A stretch of DNA of 9,927 bases from Quisquiliibacterium sp. (GTDB taxonomy: Bacteria; Pseudomonadota; Gammaproteobacteria; Burkholderiales; Burkholderiaceae_E). A program made the translations under genes and the position numbers. The stretch covers positions 1 through 9,927 of the forward strand of contig JAURMJ010000239.1 of the NCBI GenBank assembly GCA_030830765.1. The letters run 5' to 3'. Of this stretch, positions 1-6,777 are shown one piece after another (the first letter of the stretch is position 1; each line of letters starts with the position of its first letter). The notes beneath the pieces were generated by a model. It was not told the DNA's origin. It saw only the letters and a program-made list of their open reading frames with translations, and searched no databases.

Positions 1-240
1 AGTGGCGCACCAGCCGAACTGGCTCAGGCGCTGGCCCGGATCGGCGCGCTGGTAAGAAATCTGAAAGAGCATGGCTTCGAGCAGGGAGTTAGTACGCGCC
101 TGCTGGTCTATGCCGCACAGCTTGTGGTCGGCGGCATCGCGCCGCGACGAGCCTGTGATGTCGCGATCGCTCACGCAGTCACAGACGACCGTGACGTCCA
201 GCAGGCGATCAGTGAAATCGTTGACGTCGTGCTGCCATGA
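1..240 (+). CDS. CbbQ/NorQ-family AAA+ ATPase, C-terminal end (partial)
   Basis: The frame opening at base 1 reads 79 codons to a TGA and has no start, so the gene begins before the window. The visible residues match the helical C-terminal domain (CbbQ_C type) of the CbbQ/NirQ/NorQ branch of MoxR-like AAA+ ATPases. Recognisable elements are a helical stretch with ALARIGALVRNLKEHG, then a GVSTRLLVYAAQLVVGG segment, an AC pair, and a closing TDDRDVQQAISEIVD helix. The ATP-binding Walker motifs would lie upstream. In characterised members a hexamer of this protein, with its VWA partner, uses ATP to remodel and activate a client enzyme (Rubisco for CbbQ, nitric oxide reductase for NorQ). It overlaps the next gene by ATGA, implying translational coupling. 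The tail alone cannot tell NorQ from CbbQ. Confidence 0.85.
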   Translation, partial: SGAPAELAQALARIGALVRNLKEHGFEQGVSTRLLVYAAQLVVGGIAPRRACDVAIAHAVTDDRDVQQAISEIVDVVLP

Positions 241-2294
241 GTCTGGCGGTATCGTCGTCCGGCGTTACGCTGGTCGAGGCGCAACGTGTGTTGGGACTGT
301 TTGCGCAAGGCATCGCAGGCCGCTACCTTCACCTGAAGCCCTCTGAAACACTGACCGGACATTTCCGGCCCAATGGTGTAACCACGGATGGCAGCGCGAT
401 CTACCTGCCCAGCTCGATCGAGCTCTTTGATTCGCGTCGCGATAATCTGGGCGTCTACCGGATTGCAGTGCTGCATCAGGTCGGTCTCTTTGAAGCTGGC
501 ACCTATGATTTCTCGATGCAGGAAGCGCGGGCACGGATTGCCGACCTGCCGCCCGAAGCGCCACGCCTCGGTGATCCCGGGGTTGGACTTGCACGATTTT
601 TTGGACTCTGGCTGCGCCCGCAATTGATGCGCTGGCTGTTCATGACGCTCGAGGATCTGCGCGTCGATCGTATTCTGCTGCGACGTTTTCCAGGGGCCCG
701 CTCGGACCTGGCCCGCGTGTTTGCTCAGGCACTGGCCACGCGTCCGCCGCTCGAGTCGCTGACGCCACAGGCTGCGCTCCTGGAAGGTCTGCTTCGCTAC
801 TCACTGGGGCAGGATGCTGAACAGCTTGTTGCCCAGGATTCGACCGGCATGCTGAGCGGGATGATTGCAACAACACTGACGCTTGATTCGGACGCGGCCA
901 GCGTCTATGAGAGCGCTGCAGCAGCCGTTCGCTGCTACAAGCTGCTGGCAATGCCATCAGGTTTTTCAGAGGACACCGAATCAGCGCAGACGGAGGCAAC
1001 CGGACGATTCAGGCCGCCACAGACTGCAGGCAGCGACGGGCTGGATGGTGACGACGGCCAGTTACCTCCGGGTACTTCAGATTTCCGCGGGCAGGTGTTA
1101 CCCGAACTTGTCCAGCGCCAGATGCGGATTTCGGCGATCACGGCACAACTTGAGGCGGCCAGTGCAATGAGCCTCGAACCCGAGACGCAACAGGCAGATA
1201 CTGAAGCAGAACGCCAGCGACAGATCGAAGCGGATCGGGTGGCGCTGTATCGAGCCTTCGGGCAGTTACAGTCCGGGGCACGCAGCTTCCTGTATGACGA
1301 GTGGGACTATCTCGGCCAACGCTATCTGCCCGGCTGGTGCCGCGTTCATGAGAAGCGCCTGCGCGGGAATGATTTCGAATTCATAGGTCGCGTCCGACAA
1401 CGGCATGCCGCGCTGATGCGGACGATCCGGCGGCAGTTCATGGCGGTACGCCCTGAATCGTATCGACGCGAGCGCCCAGTCCGGGATGGTGAGCAGATCG
1501 ACCTGGATGCAATCATTGAGGCGGTCATCGATCGGCGCAATGGCCAGTTGCCCGATGATCGGGTCTACATCCGGCAACTCCGTGGCGAACGGGAGGTTGC
1601 CTGCGCGTTCCTGCTCGACATGAGCGCGTCGACCGACTATCCGATTCCCGATCCCGATTTGGATGGCAAGTCCGTCGGCGCCCTTCCCGTGGCAGATCAG
1701 GAGGATGCCTACCTCTGGGCCGTCAGCCATTCACCCGATGACCTGCCAGCCAGCGCTCAGCCGGTTCGACGTGTGATCGACGTGGCGCGTGAATCCATGG
1801 CGCTGATGTCCGAGGCGCTGCACCTGCTGGGCGACAGCCACGCGGTCTATGGCTTCTCCGGACAAGGCCGCGAAGAAGTCGAGTTCTATGTCGCCAAGGA
1901 CTTTAACGACCCGGTCTCGGAACGCAGCTGGTCGGCCATTGCCGAGATGAAACCGCGCCGTTCAACCCGGATGGGAGCTGCGATACGCCATGCTGTACGC
2001 CGGCTCAACATGCAGCCGACCCGCACGAAACTGCTGATCATGATTTCGGACGGCTACCCGGAGGACAGTGATTACGGCCCGGACCGCCATGATCACGAAT
2101 ACGGGATCCAGGACACGGCCCGCGCGCTGCGCGAGGCTGAGCGCGCTGGCGTGCGCACTTTCTGCGTTACCGTCGATCGCGCCGGGCATGACTATCTGCG
2201 ACGCATGTGTGAGGCAGAGCGATATCTCGTGATCGACGAGATCGAGGCATTGCCCGATGCGCTGTCGAAGCTTTATCGCGTCCTGACGAACTGA
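237..2294 (+). CDS. NorD/CbbO-family protein with C-terminal VWA domain
   Basis: This 685-residue protein is the likely partner of the AAA+ ATPase encoded just upstream. The N-terminal part carries an HQxGxxExGT segment (H80 to T89) resembling the conserved histidine/glutamate region of NorD and CbbO. A Gly/Asp/Gln-rich, probably disordered linker spans about residues 245-282. The C-terminal third is a von Willebrand A domain with an apparently intact metal-ion-dependent adhesion site: DMSAS at 461-465, T577 in RRSTRMG, and D605 in ISDG. It ends in the family's GIQDT...VRTFCVTVDR...LYRVL pattern. In known systems the VWA protein bridges the AAA+ ring and the client enzyme. About 45 residues between the MIDAS and the next helix (roughly 466-510) look longer than usual. 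The ATG overlaps the upstream stop and has no good ribosome site of its own, consistent with coupled translation. No nor or cbb structural gene is visible, so the client is unknown. The product is probably cytoplasmic; I see no signal peptide or membrane segment. Confidence 0.85.
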   Translation: MSLAVSSSGVTLVEAQRVLGLFAQGIAGRYLHLKPSETLTGHFRPNGVTTDGSAIYLPSSIELFDSRRDNLGVYRIAVLHQVGLFEAGTYDFSMQEARARIADLPPEAPRLGDPGVGLARFFGLWLRPQLMRWLFMTLEDLRVDRILLRRFPGARSDLARVFAQALATRPPLESLTPQAALLEGLLRYSLGQDAEQLVAQDSTGMLSGMIATTLTLDSDAASVYESAAAAVRCYKLLAMPSGFSEDTESAQTEATGRFRPPQTAGSDGLDGDDGQLPPGTSDFRGQVLPELVQRQMRISAITAQLEAASAMSLEPETQQADTEAERQRQIEADRVALYRAFGQLQSGARSFLYDEWDYLGQRYLPGWCRVHEKRLRGNDFEFIGRVRQRHAALMRTIRRQFMAVRPESYRRERPVRDGEQIDLDAIIEAVIDRRNGQLPDDRVYIRQLRGEREVACAFLLDMSASTDYPIPDPDLDGKSVGALPVADQEDAYLWAVSHSPDDLPASAQPVRRVIDVARESMALMSEALHLLGDSHAVYGFSGQGREEVEFYVAKDFNDPVSERSWSAIAEMKPRRSTRMGAAIRHAVRRLNMQPTRTKLLIMISDGYPEDSDYGPDRHDHEYGIQDTARALREAERAGVRTFCVTVDRAGHDYLRRMCEAERYLVIDEIEALPDALSKLYRVLTN

Positions 2295-2301
2295 TCGTGC
2301 G

Positions 2302-3612
2302 CTAGATTTCCCGCGCGTCGTGATACCGGTAGGACAGAAGCCGTAGCGGTGCCACCCGGCGCACCAGACCGTGCAAAGGGATCGGTGTCGGCTCGGTGAA
2401 CGGTAACGCCAGTTCATGCTCTGGTTCCCCACAGATCGCGCGCGCCAGTTCACGGCCCAGCGCAACGGACAGACCGACCGCACGTCCATTGCAGCCAGCC
2501 CAGGCGTAGGCATTGGGCCCGAGTCGATGCACCCGCGGCAGAAAATCAGTGGTCATCGCGATATAGCCATTCCAGACATAGTCAAAGTGCACTTCGCCGA
2601 TCTGTGGGAACAGCCTGGTCAGTCGCGCACCGATCCGTTTGCGCAGCTTCTGCGCCCCATTGACCGGATTGACCAGCGCGCCACCGGTCACCAGCCGGTT
2701 CCGGGCGTCATAGCGCATGAAATGCAGATCACCGTGCGTATCCGATACCGACTCGCGCCCGGGGATGATTGCATTACGCCGGGATTCATCAAGCGGCTGA
2801 GTGGCCATCTGCCAGGACAGTACCGGGACGACCTCGCGCGCAATCGCAGGGGCCAGTGAGTGCGAGAAATGATCGGTATAGGCATGCGTTGCAAGGACCA
2901 GCGATCGTGCAACGACCTGGCCTGCATCCGTACTGGCGATCCAGCGTTCGCCGCCGTGTTCCCGAACGGCCTTGAACTCCTTGACCGGTGAACGCGTGAA
3001 GATCTGCACACCACGTTGTTCGGCAGCCTGCGCCAGACCGCGGGCCAGCGCCAGTGGATTGACATGACCGCCGCTGCGATTGGTCCAGCCTCCATACCAG
3101 GCTGGTGACCCCAGCCGATCACGAACCTGCTGAGCATCCAGCAGCTCGACCGGCGCACCGACCGCCCCCCACTGCCTGACTCGCCGCTCAGCGATCTTCA
3201 TCCGTCCAGGTGAATGCACGGGCTGTATCCAGCCGTTCTGCTCCGCCTCGGCCTCAATGTTCTCGGCACGAACAAGATCAAAGAGAATCGATGCACAATC
3301 GCGCACCAGACCAACAAAACGCTCACCGGCCTCCCCGTGTCGGGCAACAATCTGTTCCGGCTCGGGGCGTGTCAGTGTCGGAATCACTTGCCCATTGTTA
3401 CGGCCCGAAGCGCCCCAGCCCGGCTCGGCACCCTCAAGCAGGACAACCTGCCGACCGGCGCGGGCCAGATGCAACGCGGTTGACAAGCCACTGAATCCTG
3501 CGCCGATCACGACGACGTCGGCATCAATGCTACCCTGCAGCTGCGGTCGGACCGGAGCGGGCTGCGTTGCTGCGGCCCACAACGACGGCGGCCATTGAAT
3601 CTCGTTGCTCAT
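2302..3612 (-). CDS. FAD-dependent oxidoreductase, DAO family (PuuB/OrdL-like)
   Basis: A flavoprotein of about 436 residues that probably oxidises an amine or amino-acid-like substrate. Near the N-terminus it has the Rossmann FAD motif VVIGAGFSGLSTALHL (GxGxxG at about residues 37-42) and an acidic residue ending the second strand (VVLLEG). These are followed by the GASGRNNGQ signature of the DAO (D-amino-acid oxidase-like) fold. The C-terminal part has VWNGYIAMTTDFLPRV and the flavin-contacting GCNGRAVGLS segment, ending with an IPLHGL tail typical of gamma-glutamylputrescine oxidase-like and OrdL-like proteins. Length is normal. The exact substrate cannot be read; no puuA, puuC or puuD gene is nearby. 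The start is ambiguous: ATG at 3612 lies 11 bases from a strong AGGAGG, while an in-frame TTG at 3618 lies 5 bases from it. I prefer ATG because it is the commoner codon. The gene is convergent with norD (7 bases between the stops) and divergent from the VOC gene. Confidence 0.85.
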   Translation of the reverse strand: MSNEIQWPPSLWAAATQPAPVRPQLQGSIDADVVVIGAGFSGLSTALHLARAGRQVVLLEGAEPGWGASGRNNGQVIPTLTRPEPEQIVARHGEAGERFVGLVRDCASILFDLVRAENIEAEAEQNGWIQPVHSPGRMKIAERRVRQWGAVGAPVELLDAQQVRDRLGSPAWYGGWTNRSGGHVNPLALARGLAQAAEQRGVQIFTRSPVKEFKAVREHGGERWIASTDAGQVVARSLVLATHAYTDHFSHSLAPAIAREVVPVLSWQMATQPLDESRRNAIIPGRESVSDTHGDLHFMRYDARNRLVTGGALVNPVNGAQKLRKRIGARLTRLFPQIGEVHFDYVWNGYIAMTTDFLPRVHRLGPNAYAWAGCNGRAVGLSVALGRELARAICGEPEHELALPFTEPTPIPLHGLVRRVAPLRLLSYRYHDAREI

Positions 3613-3623
3613 CGTCAATTCTG

Positions 3624-3629
3624 CCTCCT
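3624..3629 (-). promoter_or_regulatory. Ribosome binding site of the DAO-family gene
   Basis: A perfect AGGAGG on the - strand. It sits 5 bases before a TTG (3618) and 11 bases before an ATG (3612), so it supports translation here but does not settle which start is used; the two differ by only two codons. Confidence 0.7.
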
Positions 3630-3745
3630 GATCCCTGACTTTCTCATCATTCGCGCTGGAATGCCACGCTGCAGAGCAGATGGCGAGGCTGATAAATTTC
3701 GTCAGGCAACAGCACTGCCCAGCCCGTCAATACCAACATCACGTC

Positions 3746-3752
3746 AAGGAGG
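3746..3752 (+). promoter_or_regulatory. Ribosome binding site fixing the VOC gene start
   Basis: AAGGAGG ends 5 bases before the ATG at 3758. It decides the start: the same frame is open further upstream from an ATG at 3680, but the extra 26 residues look unlike any domain and that ATG has no comparable site. Confidence 0.8.
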
Positions 3753-3757
3753 ACGCA

Positions 3758-4615
3758 ATGCTCGCACAGATCATCGGACTGGATCACATCGTCATCGCCG
3801 TACGCGACCTGGATCGGGCAGCCGACGACTGGCGAAGGCTCGGGTTCACGCTTTCCCCGCGGGGCACTCACAGCGCACACATGGGCTCAGGCAATTACAC
3901 GATCATGTTCGGGGACGATTACCTGGAACTGCTGGGCGTGCTCGCGCCGACGCCGGCCAACACGTCCCTGCGCGACTTCCTGGCTGATCGGGAAGGCATC
4001 GAGCGCGCCGCTTTCACCGCTCGCAGCGCGCAGGCCGGCGCTGCTGAACTCCAGGCGCGCGGCATCGCCGCCAGTGAGCCGCTGGATTTTGGGCGACCGG
4101 TCGATCTGCCTGATGGTGGCCGTGGACAGGCGCGCTTTCGGACCTTCAACTGGCCGGCCCCCGAGAACCGGCATGAGCTGCGTCTGTTCGCCTGCGAGCA
4201 TCAGACCCGGGAAGTGGTCTGGATCCCACAACTGCAGATCCATGCGAACGGCGCCCAGCGTATCCTGCGCATCGAAGTGATCGCGGCTGACCCGGCAGCA
4301 AGCGCAGCCCGCATGGGTCACCTGATCGACCAGATGCCCCAGGCGGGCAGTGATGGCAGCTGGAGCGTACCCTCAGGCGAGCAGCGTGCGCAGTTCGTGT
4401 TCATGTCGCGCGCAACGCTGGCTGCGCGCTATCCGTCCATCGCGATCGATGCGCTGCCCGACCAAGGGGCTGCGGTGCTGGTCTTGCAGGTGCAGGACAT
4501 CACCAAGGCGGCAAAAGCGGCCGGCAATGCGGCACCTTCAGTCGATGAAACCGGTAAAAGAGTCGTGATCGGCCCCGAACAGGCCAACGGCCTCGCGCTG
4601 GTCTTCGAGACCTGA
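3758..4615 (+). CDS. VOC / glyoxalase-like domain protein
   Basis: A 285-residue protein of the vicinal oxygen chelate superfamily, closest in appearance to the two-lobed Glyoxalase_3-type proteins. The first lobe opens with LDHIVIAVRDLDRAADDWRRLGF, the classic beta-alpha start of a VOC module. Likely metal ligands are H10 (in LDHIVI), E57 (in YLELLGV) and H148 (in FACEHQT); these assignments come from motif position only. The EHQTREVVWIPQ..HANGA stretch at about 147-166 is characteristic of this subfamily. A second, more degenerate lobe begins near RILRIEVIAADP (about 168). VOC enzymes include lyases, isomerases and dioxygenases; nothing here identifies a substrate, and many relatives remain uncharacterised. 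The start is set by a strong AAGGAGG site. The gene stands alone on the + strand between two - strand flavoenzyme genes, divergent from one and convergent with the other. It is probably cytoplasmic. Confidence 0.85.
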   Translation: MLAQIIGLDHIVIAVRDLDRAADDWRRLGFTLSPRGTHSAHMGSGNYTIMFGDDYLELLGVLAPTPANTSLRDFLADREGIERAAFTARSAQAGAAELQARGIAASEPLDFGRPVDLPDGGRGQARFRTFNWPAPENRHELRLFACEHQTREVVWIPQLQIHANGAQRILRIEVIAADPAASAARMGHLIDQMPQAGSDGSWSVPSGEQRAQFVFMSRATLAARYPSIAIDALPDQGAAVLVLQVQDITKAAKAAGNAAPSVDETGKRVVIGPEQANGLALVFET

Positions 4616-4628
4616 GCCGCAGAGCGAT

Positions 4629-4650
4629 CGCCGGACGAGACCGCCCGGCG
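4629..4650. terminator. Possible weak bidirectional hairpin between convergent genes
   Basis: A perfect 6-bp GC stem (CGCCGG at 4629-4634 paired with CCGGCG at 4645-4650) with a 10-base loop lies in the 51-base gap between the VOC stop and the monooxygenase stop. Its position fits a terminator serving both strands, but neither side has a T-run, so intrinsic termination is uncertain. A second small palindrome, GGTCT-TCG-AGACC, overlaps the VOC gene end at 4600-4612. Confidence 0.3.
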
Positions 4651-4666
4651 TCAGCGCAGTGGTGGC

Positions 4667-6181
4667 TCAGCGGTAGGTCAGCGCACCATCATCCAGATCG
4701 ACGCGGGGTAGTTCGTCTTTCTCGGACCAGTAGTCCTGCGCATGCAACCAGGGCTCATGATCGCCCTGGCTGGGCATCAGATGCAGGCCGCGCAGCAGAT
4801 AGCCCGGATTGAAATTCTCCGGGTCGACCCAGGGCTTGCGCGCCATCGACAATTCGTTTTCCCGAAGCTGTGGCACCACCATCTGCGCATCGCGTTCGTC
4901 CATGTGCTTGAGCAGACGGCAAACAAAATCAGCGATCAGATCCGCGCGCAAGGTCCAGCTGGCTCGGAAGTAGCCAAAGACCCAGGCCATATTCGGCACA
5001 CCGGTGAACATCGCGCCCTTGTAGGTGACCGTCTTTGAAAAATCGAGCGGTTTGCCGTCGACGAAAAAATCGATATCACCGAGCACACTCAGGTGAAAAC
5101 CGGTGGCGGTGACGATGACATCCGCCTGCAGCAGATCGCCCGACTTGAGCCGAATGCCCTCGGGGACGAAGCTGTCGATCTCGTCGGTGACCACCGAGGC
5201 ATGGCCATCGCGGATCGCCGTGAACAGATCGGCATCCGGCACAAACGCAATGCGCTGGCGCCAGGGTCGGTAGCTCGGATTGAAATGCTTGTCGACATCG
5301 AAATCCGGACCAAGCAGATTGCGCGCATTGCCAAGTAACTCCTCGCGCACGGCCTCGGGTTCATTGAAGCATCGCTCGGTAAAAGTGGCCTGATCCTTCA
5401 GGATCTTGCGGCGGACAATCTCGTGCGTCCATTCCTCGGGGATCTGCAGTTCGCGCAGCATCTGCGCCAGCTCGTTGACATTGCGCCCGGTGATGAAGAA
5501 TGTGGGTGAGCGCTGCAGCATCGTCACATGGGCGCACTTTCCGGCCAGCGCCGGCACGATGGTTGCTGCAGTGGCCCCCGATCCAATGATCAGAACCCGT
5601 TTACCGCTCAGATCGAGCCCCTCGGGCCAGGTCTGCGGATGAATCAGCTGCCCCTTGAACGTGTCCATGCCCGGCCACTCGGGTGTATAGCCTTCGCTGT
5701 GGCGGTAGTAGCCCTGACACATCCACAGAAAACGGGCCTGAATGCGAGAGGTCTTGCCCGTTGCAGTATCCGTCGCCTCAATGGTCCACAGCTTGTCTTC
5801 GCTGGACCAGCTCGCACGACTGATCTGATGGTTGTAACGGATGTGGCGGGCCAGATCGTTTTCCTCAATGACCTCACCCATGTATTTGAGGATCTCGCCG
5901 GCCGTTGCAATTGGCGTACCGGTCCAGGGCTTGAAGCGATAGCCGAAGGTATGCAGATCGCTGTCGGAGCGGATACCCGGATAGCGATGCGTACGCCAGG
6001 TGCCACCAAAGTCTGCCTGCGACTCAAGTACAACGAAGGTTTTGCCCGCGCACTGCTGCGTCAGGTGATAAGCGCCACCGACACCCGAGATGCCAGCCCC
6101 GACGACCAGGACATCAAACTGCTCGACCGGCGCATCAGCCCCTTGACCAGGCTGGGTTGAACTCATTTCTGCCATATCCAT
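4667..6181 (-). CDS. Flavoprotein monooxygenase, Baeyer-Villiger type (EthA-like)
   Basis: This 504-residue protein is a probable class B flavoprotein monooxygenase that uses NADPH and O2 to insert oxygen into a ketone or oxidise a heteroatom. The FAD Rossmann motif is VVGAGISG (G28, G30, G33). It is followed by FGGTWRTHRYPGIRSDSDLHT at about 58-78, strongly reminiscent of mycobacterial EthA and its relatives. The Baeyer-Villiger fingerprint FxGxxxHxxxWP is complete as FKGQLIHPQTWP (175-186). The second, NADP-binding Rossmann motif is IIGSGATAAT (about 198-207). A later VIVTATGFHLS matches the conserved ATG segment of this superfamily. Length agrees with EthA (about 490 residues). I chose the ATG at 6181 because GGAG lies 8 bases upstream; the frame extends to another ATG at 6199, but that has only AGG directly touching it. 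The substrate is unknown. The gene is convergent with the VOC gene; DUF1272 lies 152 bases upstream on the same strand, so co-transcription is possible but not shown. Confidence 0.88.
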   Translation of the reverse strand: MDMAEMSSTQPGQGADAPVEQFDVLVVGAGISGVGGAYHLTQQCAGKTFVVLESQADFGGTWRTHRYPGIRSDSDLHTFGYRFKPWTGTPIATAGEILKYMGEVIEENDLARHIRYNHQISRASWSSEDKLWTIEATDTATGKTSRIQARFLWMCQGYYRHSEGYTPEWPGMDTFKGQLIHPQTWPEGLDLSGKRVLIIGSGATAATIVPALAGKCAHVTMLQRSPTFFITGRNVNELAQMLRELQIPEEWTHEIVRRKILKDQATFTERCFNEPEAVREELLGNARNLLGPDFDVDKHFNPSYRPWRQRIAFVPDADLFTAIRDGHASVVTDEIDSFVPEGIRLKSGDLLQADVIVTATGFHLSVLGDIDFFVDGKPLDFSKTVTYKGAMFTGVPNMAWVFGYFRASWTLRADLIADFVCRLLKHMDERDAQMVVPQLRENELSMARKPWVDPENFNPGYLLRGLHLMPSQGDHEPWLHAQDYWSEKDELPRVDLDDGALTYR

Positions 6182-6333
6182 CAGATTCGCTCCGTACATC
6201 CTGGCGAGCTGACCAGGGCTTGAGGGTAAAGCCCCAGAGCTTAACCCCTTCGTCGGGCCTTCGCAGCCCCGACTGTCCTGAAGCCATCGCCAAGCATTTC
6301 GACAATCGGGATTTAAAGGCCGCCGACAGCCCG
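6182..6333. other. Gap between DUF1272 and the monooxygenase
   Basis: These 152 bases hold the monooxygenase ribosome site and a 6-bp GC hairpin (GTCGGG 6252-6257 with CCCGAC 6268-6273, 10-base loop) without a T-run. I see no gene and no convincing promoter. Confidence 0.5.
6190..6193 (-). promoter_or_regulatory. Ribosome binding site deciding the monooxygenase start
   Basis: GGAG on the - strand lies 8 bases before the ATG at 6181. It falls inside the six-codon extension that would result from the upstream ATG at 6199, so it argues for the shorter protein. Confidence 0.6.
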
Positions 6334-6582
6334 TCAGCGCTTGCCCTGACAGCCATCCGGGCGCAGCACGCGGCGCGTGGAGGCCGGAAAGCGGCTCAGC
6401 ATATGCTCCGGGCGGCGTGGACGGGCGACCAGTTCACCACTGCAGTTGGGACAGCGACCACCGAGCACCCCATCGGCACAGCTGGCGCAGAACGTACATT
6501 CAAACGTGCAAATTCTGGCCTCGGCAGAATCGGCCGGCAGATCACGATCACAGCATTCGCAATTGGGTCTGAGGTCAAGCAT
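6334..6582 (-). CDS. DUF1272 domain protein, small cysteine-rich zinc-binding candidate
   Basis: An 82-residue protein matching the DUF1272 family, whose function is unknown. It starts MLDLRPNCECCDRDLP and then has ARICTFECTFCASCA, GRCPNCSGEL and a basic RPRRP stretch. Ten cysteines are present (8, 10, 11, 25, 29, 32, 35, 44, 47, 78). The spacing C8-x-C-C, C25-x3-C-x2-C-x2-C and C44-P-N-C suggests one or two structural zinc sites, resembling a zinc ribbon or degenerate RING; this is inference from spacing. The last 20 or so residues are poorly conserved and basic. The start is the ATG at 6582, 6 bases after GGAG; an in-frame TTG at 6603 would add seven residues but has no better site. The gene is divergent from dnaE2 across a 195-base region. 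Confidence 0.85.
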   Translation of the reverse strand: MLDLRPNCECCDRDLPADSAEARICTFECTFCASCADGVLGGRCPNCSGELVARPRRPEHMLSRFPASTRRVLRPDGCQGKR

Positions 6583-6588
6583 CAGGGA

Positions 6589-6592
6589 CTCC
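6589..6592 (-). promoter_or_regulatory. Ribosome binding site deciding the DUF1272 start
   Basis: GGAG on the - strand lies 6 bases before the ATG at 6582, giving the 82-residue product whose N-terminus matches the family. Confidence 0.65.
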
Positions 6593-6612
6593 GGATCAGT
6601 CAAGCAGCGCCA

Positions 6613-6639
6613 AGTGTAGACATTGCTGACAGTGTAGAC
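6613..6639. repeat. Tandem 9-base direct repeat upstream of DUF1272
   Basis: AGTGTAGAC occurs twice, at 6613-6621 and 6631-6639, 18 bases apart start to start. The repeats lie 31-57 bases upstream of the DUF1272 start, where a promoter or regulator site would be expected. The copies are exact, but two 9-base copies are weak evidence for a bound regulator. Confidence 0.35.
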
Positions 6640-6687
6640 GCAGCTTTGCCTGACAGGCGTCCTTTTTCACGGCGATCTTCCGAAATT

Positions 6688-6705
6688 GACTGTCGGAGGA
6701 CAGTC
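6688..6705. repeat. 7-bp inverted repeat in the DUF1272/dnaE2 divergent region
   Basis: GACTGTC (6688-6694) and GACAGTC (6699-6705) are exact reverse complements separated by GGAG. The short loop would allow a hairpin in RNA, and the symmetry would also suit a dimeric repressor. No T-run follows on the + strand. It does not fit the CTGT-N8-ACAG LexA pattern. Confidence 0.4.
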
Positions 6706-6723
6706 GCGGTGAGAGGCACATAA

Positions 6724-6743
6724 TACTGTTTTTATATACAGTA
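6724..6743 (+). promoter_or_regulatory. LexA operator (SOS box) of dnaE2
   Basis: TACTGTTTTTATATACAGTA matches the gammaproteobacterial LexA consensus at 18 of 20 positions, with both CTGT and ACAG half-sites perfect (6726-6741). The flanking bases extend the perfect palindromic arms to 9 bp each (6720-6728 with 6739-6747). A -10-like TATTAT at 6742-6747 overlaps the right edge, so bound LexA would block RNA polymerase; no convincing -35 is seen. The box ends 34 bases before the dnaE2 start codon. LexA would repress the gene until RecA-stimulated cleavage during the SOS response. The start of divergent DUF1272 is about 140 bases away, so control of that gene is less certain. Confidence 0.93.
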
Positions 6744-6777
6744 TTATTGTTGGCACAGCTTCTCTCCATCCAGCCCC

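Noticed and set aside
3680..3757. 26-residue N-terminal extension of the VOC protein
   Set aside because: The strong AAGGAGG five bases before the ATG at 3758 and the immediate VOC motif after it favour the shorter form.
3613..3757. Divergent promoters and a CGTCAA repeat (3613, 3725, 3742) between the DAO and VOC genes
   Set aside because: No -35/-10 pair with proper spacing could be found for either direction, and a six-base repeat is too short to support a site.
5528..6160. Open frame of 210 codons on the + strand
   Set aside because: It is entirely antisense to the monooxygenase, which has complete FAD, NADP and Baeyer-Villiger motifs.
6252..6273. GC hairpin as a terminator after DUF1272
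   Set aside because: The 6-bp stem with a 10-base loop has no T-run on either strand, and such stems are expected by chance at this GC content.
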